Assembly (NCBI RefSeq): GCF_019334305.1
Contig: NZ_JAHWGH010000014.1
Span: forward strand, 62,001 to 126,000
Origin: Rossellomorea orangium
GTDB lineage: Bacteria; Bacillota; Bacilli; Bacillales; Bacillaceae_B
Reading direction: 5' to 3'
Length of the DNA: 64,000 bases
Part shown: positions 59,474-64,000 of the stretch, piece by piece
How positions within the stretch are numbered: position 1 is the stretch's first letter
Layout: every line of letters starts with the position of its first letter
The notes under the pieces: generated by a model
The model's database searches: none
Seen by the model: only the letters and a program-made list of their open reading frames with translations
What the model was told of the DNA's origin: nothing
Translations under genes and position numbers: made by a program

Positions 59474-60577
59474 TTGGAAATGACACTTATTTTCGTCACC
59501 GCAGGCTTTCTCGCAGCACTACAAATGGCCATACCATTCATTGTAAAACGGACGGTGGTGTTTGGTGTAACGATACCTGTGGATGAAGTAAAGAACGCCC
59601 AGCTCAAGCAATACAAAAAACTCTATGCAATCCTTACGTTCCTCATCTCTGTCATCGTGGTGGCCATCTATTTCATTTGGTCATCATCCATCACCCTTAC
59701 AGAAAATCAACTTATAATTGTAGGGTTGTTCATGCCTTTTGTCATCCTATTTATTTCAATGGCTCTTTATTTCTATTTTCATGTGAAAGTCATGACGTTA
59801 AAAAAACAAAAGCATTGGTTCAAGGACCGAAAACAGGTACGGGTTTCAGAATTGAATCTGAGGACAATGGATGAAATGCTTCCGTGGGTGGTCTATGTGA
59901 TTCCCATGGTCATCTCAGTTGGTTTGGTGGTGTTTACTTTAATAAATTACACCAGTCTTCCGGACCAGATCCCTACTCACTGGGGACCCGATGGAAAGCC
60001 TGATGCTTTCACCGATAAAACGTACCTTTCCGCTCTGACCCTTCCTCTTGTGTTACTGATTATGAATGGGATGTTCCTAGGGATCAATGAGCTGACAAGG
60101 AATTCCGGCATCAAGCTCAGCGCAGGTAATGTAAAGGCATCAAGGGTCCGTCAGCTGCGCCTTCGTAAATACACGAGCTGGTTATTGTTCTTCATCTCCA
60201 TCATGGTTTCCATGCTGTTTACGTTCCTGCAGTTCACGACCTTATATGAAAACAGCGTCAGCGATCTGCTGATCATCACTATGCCACTCGCTTTCTCTGC
60301 ACTCGTCCTGGTCGGGACCATCATACTTGCAGTCAAAGTGGGGAAGAAGGATTCAGACCTGGACATAGAAATCATCGAGGAAGGATCCGGTGAAGTGATC
60401 AATGCTGACGACGATCAGTACTGGAAAGGCGGACTCTTCTACTTCAACCCAGAAGATCCCTCCATCTTCGTCGAAAAACGCTTCGGAGTAGGCTGGACCA
60501 TGAACTTCGCCAGACCACTGGGGTACTTCATCCTCATCGGACCGCTCCTCATCATACTAATCGTTACACTACTATAA
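59474..60577 (+). CDS. DUF1648/SdpI-like membrane protein
   Basis: 367 residues from TTG 59474 (GGGGGAG, 6-base spacer; ATG 59480 is an alternative). About eight helices. The DUF1648 block LPDQIPTHWGPDGKPDAFTDK lies near residue 160, as in SdpI-type immunity proteins; a soluble tail with EVINADDDQYWKGGLFYFNPEDPSIFVEKRFG (residues about 305-335) resembles the DUF5808 motif. Such pairs with YtrA-type regulators respond to membrane-active agents in Bacillus; here that is inference. Confidence 0.85.
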   Translation: MEMTLIFVTAGFLAALQMAIPFIVKRTVVFGVTIPVDEVKNAQLKQYKKLYAILTFLISVIVVAIYFIWSSSITLTENQLIIVGLFMPFVILFISMALYFYFHVKVMTLKKQKHWFKDRKQVRVSELNLRTMDEMLPWVVYVIPMVISVGLVVFTLINYTSLPDQIPTHWGPDGKPDAFTDKTYLSALTLPLVLLIMNGMFLGINELTRNSGIKLSAGNVKASRVRQLRLRKYTSWLLFFISIMVSMLFTFLQFTTLYENSVSDLLIITMPLAFSALVLVGTIILAVKVGKKDSDLDIEIIEEGSGEVINADDDQYWKGGLFYFNPEDPSIFVEKRFGVGWTMNFARPLGYFILIGPLLIILIVTLL

Positions 60578-60581
60578 TGTT

Positions 60582-60648
60582 GAGGGACGGACCTCTAATT
60601 TCAAGCAAAACGTGATATTCACGTACTGCTGAATGGAGGCCCGTCCCT
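60582..60648. repeat. dispersed AGGGACGGACC hairpin after the DUF1648 gene
   Basis: GAGGGACGGACCTC (from 60582) pairs with GAGGCCCGTCCCT (60636-60648, one mismatch) around ACGTGATATTCACGT, itself a hairpin. It starts 5 bases after the DUF1648 stop. Confidence 0.85.
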
Positions 60649-60710
60649 TTTGTGATGCGGTTTCCACGTTTCGGATGCATGCAGAAATCTTTCATAACCC
60701 ATCGAAAATC

Positions 60711-60724
60711 GAGGTCCGTCCCTC
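60711..60724. repeat. extra right arm of the dispersed repeat
   Basis: GAGGTCCGTCCCTC is the exact partner of the arm at 60582-60595 and could replace the nearer, mismatched arm, enclosing 143 bases. It looks like a duplicated or nested element. Confidence 0.75.
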
Positions 60725-60827
60725 TACAAAGTTACTATACTAAAAAAGGCTCAATCTCTGAAAATTCGACATTTGTTATGGACAGATTGTTCGGAATACT
60801 ATATAAATAGTAGATGGAAACTCACAA

Positions 60828-60841
60828 AGAAAACGTTTACA
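60828..60841 (+). promoter_or_regulatory. candidate cre site before the AGCS symporter
   Basis: AGAAAACGTTTACA matches the cre consensus at 13 of 14 positions (first base). It lies downstream of the TATAAA-like -10 (near 60801) and 25 bases before the start codon, consistent with CcpA repression. Confidence 0.5.
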
Positions 60842-60865
60842 ACATGATTTGACAAGGAGGATTCT

Positions 60866-62284
60866 ATGTTAGATGTGCTAGACAAGATTAATTCATTCTT
60901 ATGGGGGACACCAAGTTTAGTGCTATTATTCGGGACAGGTCTTTTCCTGACCTTTATGCTGAAAGGACTTCAATTCCGCAAACTGATGTATGCTTTTAAA
61001 CTGGCTTTTACGAAAGAGAAGCCTTCTGCATCCTCTGATCAATCAGAAGGGGACATCAGTAACTTTAAAACGCTGATGACGGCTTTATCGGCAACAATCG
61101 GGAACGGGAATATCGCGGGTGTGGCTACGGCCCTGACCATCGGTGGACCCGGGGCGATCTTCTGGATGTGGGTCGTTGGCCTTCTCGGTATGGCAACGAA
61201 GTACGGCGAAGCCCTTCTTGCCATGAAGTACCGGGTTAAAAATAAGAACGGGGAATACTCAGGCGGTCCTATGTATTATGTAGAAAAAGGCCTTGGCAGT
61301 AAGTGGAAGTGGCTGGCCGTGGCATTCGCTTTATTTGGAGCATTCGCCGCTCTCGGAATCGGGAACAGTGTACAGTCGAATACGATCGCCGATGTCATGG
61401 GTACAAGCTTTCACATCAACAACCTGACAACAGGTATCATTCTTGCCGTTCTGACAGGATTGATCATCTTCGGAGGAATTCAGCGGATCAGTACGGTCGC
61501 TTCCTTCTTCGTGCCGATCATGGCATTCCTTTATATTGGAGGCTCTCTGATCATCATCGTCCTGAATTATGACATGATCATCCCTGCATTTAAAATGATT
61601 TTCTTCTATGCGTTCAATCCTGTAGCAGCTGCCGGTGGATTTACGGGGATCATCATCTCAGAAGCGATCCGCAGCGGGGTTTCACGGGGCATCTTCTCCA
61701 ATGAGGCCGGGCTTGGTACCGCCGCACTGATTGCCGGTAATGCGAAAACCGATCACCCGGTCAAGCAGGCACTCGTTGCAATGACGGGAACATTCATCGT
61801 TACGATCGTCGTTTGTACAATGACGGGGCTTGTACTGTTGATCACAGGTTTTTGGGATCCGACCGGTGGAGCGATTTCCGGTGTCGAGCACGCTCCGAGC
61901 CTGGACGGCGGGGCATTGACAAGTGCCGCATTCGGACATGCCCTCGGGGTCGTCGGGGAATACATCGTATCGTTCTCCGTCATTTTCTTCGGTTTCTCTA
62001 CCATCGTGGGATGGTATATGTACGGAGAGAAATGCTTCGAGTATATCACGAACTACCGATTCGCTAACTCTTACAGACTTATTTACATCTTTGCAACTGG
62101 ACTCGGGGCAGTCGCCAACCTGGAACTTGTTTGGGCTTTTGCCGATATGTCTAATGCCTTGATGATGATCCCGAACCTGATTGCATTACTATTACTCTAT
62201 AAAGTCATCGTTTCGGAAACGAATCATTATTTTAATGAATATCTGCCGATGATGGAAGCTCGTCCAAGAAACAAAGCAAGTTAA
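60866..62284 (+). CDS. alanine/glycine:cation symporter (AGCS family)
   Basis: 472 residues with about eleven helices. TALSATIGNGNIAGVATAL is the AGCS signature; GGPMYYVEKGLG, EAIRSGVSRGIFSNEAGLGTAALIAGNA and GWYMYGEKCFEYI are further hallmarks. It imports alanine or glycine (some Bacillus members take glutamine) with sodium. AAGGAGG precedes the ATG; a strong terminator follows. Confidence 0.94.
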   Translation: MLDVLDKINSFLWGTPSLVLLFGTGLFLTFMLKGLQFRKLMYAFKLAFTKEKPSASSDQSEGDISNFKTLMTALSATIGNGNIAGVATALTIGGPGAIFWMWVVGLLGMATKYGEALLAMKYRVKNKNGEYSGGPMYYVEKGLGSKWKWLAVAFALFGAFAALGIGNSVQSNTIADVMGTSFHINNLTTGIILAVLTGLIIFGGIQRISTVASFFVPIMAFLYIGGSLIIIVLNYDMIIPAFKMIFFYAFNPVAAAGGFTGIIISEAIRSGVSRGIFSNEAGLGTAALIAGNAKTDHPVKQALVAMTGTFIVTIVVCTMTGLVLLITGFWDPTGGAISGVEHAPSLDGGALTSAAFGHALGVVGEYIVSFSVIFFGFSTIVGWYMYGEKCFEYITNYRFANSYRLIYIFATGLGAVANLELVWAFADMSNALMMIPNLIALLLLYKVIVSETNHYFNEYLPMMEARPRNKAS

Positions 62285-62322
62285 AAAAACCCGGTGTGAT
62301 CTCTGTCACGCCGGGTTTTTGA
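62284..62322. terminator. bidirectional terminator AGCS/lectin-like gene
   Basis: AAACCCGG(TGTGA) / (TCACG)CCGGGTTT stem with T-runs on both strands. Confidence 0.92.
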
Positions 62323-62328
62323 ATTTGA

Positions 62329-63408
62329 TCAGGCATACCACTTATGCCACATATGATCATTTCTTCCCCGGGCAAATGCGTCCACCCGGTTCGGTCCCCA
62401 TGAAACCACTCCCGGTGATGAACGCACGCCTCCACGTGGTGCACCAAGATCCTCCCAGTTGCTCCAGCGGGAACCGTTCCACCATTTGTGCCACATATTG
62501 TTGTTGTCTCCACGTACAAAGGTATCAATGCGGTTCTGGGCCCATGAAGATGCGGCAGGAGCCCCTTCAAACCCTCGAGGCGGTGAACCAAGATCTTCCC
62601 AATTACTCCATCGTGAACCATTCCACCACTTATGCCACATCCGGTCGTTGTTTCCCCGTACAAAGCAATCGATGCGATTTGGCCCCCAGGATACGGCACC
62701 AGGTGAGTCCCTCAAACCGCCTCTTGGTGCGCCAAGGTTCTCCCATTGACTCCAGTTCCGGCCGTCCCACCACTTATGCCAAAGGTTGTTATCATATCCT
62801 TGGACGAACACATCCAATCGATTGGCTGACCAGGACGACACCGTCGGATCTCCCTTAAAGCCCCGCGGAGGTCCGCCGAGATCTTCCCATTCACTCCATC
62901 TTCTGCCGTCCCACCATTTATGAAAAAGAATATCCCGATTCCCTCTGACAAAGGTATCAATCCGATTAGGACCCCATGATACGGCTGCAGGCGAACTCTT
63001 CAGCCCTCTTCTCGGTGCTCCGAGGTCTTCCCAATTACTCCATTGCGAACCGTCCCACCATTTGTGATACATTCTGTCGTTTTCGCCTCTGACAAACGTA
63101 TCAAGCCGGTTCGCCTGCCAGGAAGCAACGGCAGGTGATCCCTTCATCCCACGTGGTGGCGCACCTAGATCCTCCCATTCCCTCCAGTTGGAACGGGAGT
63201 CAAAAGGATCCGTGTAACCTGCCTGTGTAGCATACCCCTGATAAGGATCATAATAGTGAAGATTCTGTGGATAATATTCCTGTTGTGGGAAATGCTGCTG
63301 ATAAGTATGTGGTAAAAGGATGTCTTCATAATCATTCCTTACTTCTGCTCCAAATGGATAGCACTCATATGGAATTGGATAAACCGGGTACCGTCTCTGA
63401 AATAACAT
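62329..63408 (-). CDS. six-repeat beta-propeller, lectin-like protein (DUF346-type repeats)
   Basis: 359 residues. A Tyr/Gln/Pro-rich N-terminal region of about 70 residues lacks a signal peptide. Then come six repeats of 48 residues, each with W-x2-WE-x-LG near the start, an SPxxxSW block, NRxDxFVRG and HKWWxG at the end. The motif is that of PLL/fucose-lectin-like propellers (DUF346 repeats). Repeats 1, 3, 5 share one version of the SW block (SWQAN, SWSAN, SWAQN) and repeats 2, 4, 6 another (SWGPN), so a two-blade unit was duplicated. The Tyr-rich start recalls spore-surface proteins. Carbohydrate binding is likely but the ligand is unknown. Confidence 0.85.
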   Translation of the reverse strand: MLFQRRYPVYPIPYECYPFGAEVRNDYEDILLPHTYQQHFPQQEYYPQNLHYYDPYQGYATQAGYTDPFDSRSNWREWEDLGAPPRGMKGSPAVASWQANRLDTFVRGENDRMYHKWWDGSQWSNWEDLGAPRRGLKSSPAAVSWGPNRIDTFVRGNRDILFHKWWDGRRWSEWEDLGGPPRGFKGDPTVSSWSANRLDVFVQGYDNNLWHKWWDGRNWSQWENLGAPRGGLRDSPGAVSWGPNRIDCFVRGNNDRMWHKWWNGSRWSNWEDLGSPPRGFEGAPAASSWAQNRIDTFVRGDNNNMWHKWWNGSRWSNWEDLGAPRGGVRSSPGVVSWGPNRVDAFARGRNDHMWHKWYA

Positions 63409-63476
63409 ACTGCATCCCTCCTCGCATTTACTGTATGCAAGAGCCCAGGTGGAGGAGTATGTACATATTTTTCAAC

Positions 63477-63511
63477 AAAAAAGACTTCCCCACATGAGGT
63501 GGAGAAGTCCA
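63477..63511 (-). terminator. intrinsic terminator of hflX
   Basis: Minus strand GACTTCTCCACC / GTGGGGAAGTC stem (63483-63509) followed by TTTTTTG, 7 bases after the hflX stop codon. Confidence 0.87.
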
Positions 63512-63517
63512 TACCAC

Positions 63518-64000
63518 TTATACCATATACTCTCTATATTTTTCAGCATCACTTACCTTACATTCAAGGGTAAGCTTCGTTCCATTTTCTTCATATTCGG
63601 TTTCTAACACATTGGCATTCTCATTAAAATAAGAGATCAAATGCCCTTTATCAAACGGAATCAGCATTTGACAGCGTTTATAGTCTTTAAAGATATAACT
63701 CTTCACGACTTGAAGGAGCTCATCAATCCCTATTCTATTTTTCGCAGAAAAATAGATGCGATCCTTCTCTACTCTCGGTACTTCTTCATCAACCAACTCT
63801 GCCTTATTGAACGCATAAATGACAGGGATATCGCCAGTCCCGAGGCCATCAAGGGTTTGATCCGTCACCTTCATCAATTTTTCATAATGAGGGTCTGAAT
63901 AATCCACAACGTGAACGATTAGATCCGCTTCAACGACCTCTTCAAGGGTGGAACGGAACGCCTTGACCAGCTGATGTGGCAGCTTATTGACGAATCCGAC
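63518..64000 (-). CDS. hflX: GTPase HflX, C-terminal part (partial)
   Basis: 161 codons are visible; the gene runs off the right edge. VGFVNKLPHQLVKAFRSTLE right at the edge is the switch region after the G3 motif, VHVVDYSDPHYEK follows, and FNKAELVD is G4 (NKxD type) with FSAKNRIG as G5. The C-terminal 70 residues form the HflX-specific tail (IPFDKGHLISYFNENANVL). HflX splits stalled ribosomes. The stretch from 63907 can be read as a separate 129-residue frame, but the upstream codons are clearly continuous HflX. Confidence 0.92.
   Translation of the reverse strand, partial: VGFVNKLPHQLVKAFRSTLEEVVEADLIVHVVDYSDPHYEKLMKVTDQTLDGLGTGDIPVIYAFNKAELVDEEVPRVEKDRIYFSAKNRIGIDELLQVVKSYIFKDYKRCQMLIPFDKGHLISYFNENANVLETEYEENGTKLTLECKVSDAEKYREYMV

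Noticed and set aside
62329..63408. Possible CRISPR-like or tandem DNA repeat
   Set aside because: The 144-base periodicity is explained by the six coding repeats of the lectin-like protein; no short direct repeats with spacers exist.

Overview
The window looks like chromosomal DNA of a low-to-moderate GC, aerobic, spore-forming Bacillaceae member. Evidence: strong GGAGG ribosome binding sites, frequent GTG/TTG starts, a CotA-type spore-coat laccase, a BirA-type biotin operator, a YtrA-type GntR module, an HssRS/HrtBA haem-detoxification locus and DUF4003. A marine/soil Bacillus or Rossellomorea-like species is a reasonable guess, but the genus is not proven by the sequence. I saw no rRNA, tRNA, phage, transposase or CRISPR array. 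Both ends cut genes: mnmH on the left and hflX on the right.

Layout. 0-4 kb: mnmH end, a secreted GHL10 glycosidase (YngK type), cysteine dioxygenase plus a DMT permease. 4-12.3 kb: a divergent amino-sugar island. The leftward arm is an RpiR/SIS regulator, PTS IIB, PTS IIC, a small membrane protein and a GH4 phospho-glycosidase. The rightward arm is PTS IIA, MupG (6-phospho-muramidase), a BadF-type amino-sugar kinase and AnmK. Together they look like import and cleavage of a cell-wall or chitin-type disaccharide. 12.3-15.1 kb: glycolate oxidase glcDF. 15.5-18.3 kb: bioDA diverging from bioY around a perfect BirA operator. 18.5-25.9 kb: panE, a methyltransferase, feoA with a two-gene FeoB, a GNAT, a nitroreductase, a C45-type Ntn hydrolase and a membrane protein. 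26-31.4 kb: ECF-like sigma factor with a ClpP paralogue, then hssRS-hrtBA with an HssR-type direct repeat. 31.4-36.7 kb: membrane protein, beta-lactamase-like serine hydrolase, DMT permease, cotA. 36.7-40 kb: a cluster of ArsR/SRPBCC and AraC/GyrI small-ligand regulators. 40-48.4 kb: XRE/membrane pair, DUF4003, MDR oxidoreductase, gabD, brnQ with an attenuator-like leader, GNAT, VOC/HxlR pair, LysE exporter. 48.6-53.8 kb: an ABC ATPase coupled to a 1517-residue permease fused to an M1 zinc aminopeptidase. 54-64 kb: GGDEF-EAL protein, transglutaminase-fold lipoprotein, GNAT, GntR/DUF1648 pair, AGCS amino-acid symporter, a six-blade lectin-like repeat protein, hflX end.

The most unusual signals are three. 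(1) A dispersed family of inverted repeats with the arm AGGGACGGACCT / AGGTCCGTCCCT: about a dozen loci in 64 kb, almost all at gene 3' ends, with the loop sequence different in each copy. (2) The permease-M1 peptidase fusion, predicted to hold its peptidase on the outer face of the membrane next to an ATPase. (3) The MupG/BadF kinase/AnmK/lactose-type PTS/GH4 combination, a plausible muropeptide-sugar salvage route without MurP or MurQ in view. Two further intergenic regions carry tandem sets of short palindromes spaced about 50-60 bp (3.86-4.05 kb and 18.29-18.42 kb). A different composite repeat has landed inside the PTS operon at 5.97-6.12 kb.

All functional calls come from reading motifs, architecture and context; no database search was run. 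Start codons were chosen mainly by Shine-Dalgarno spacing.
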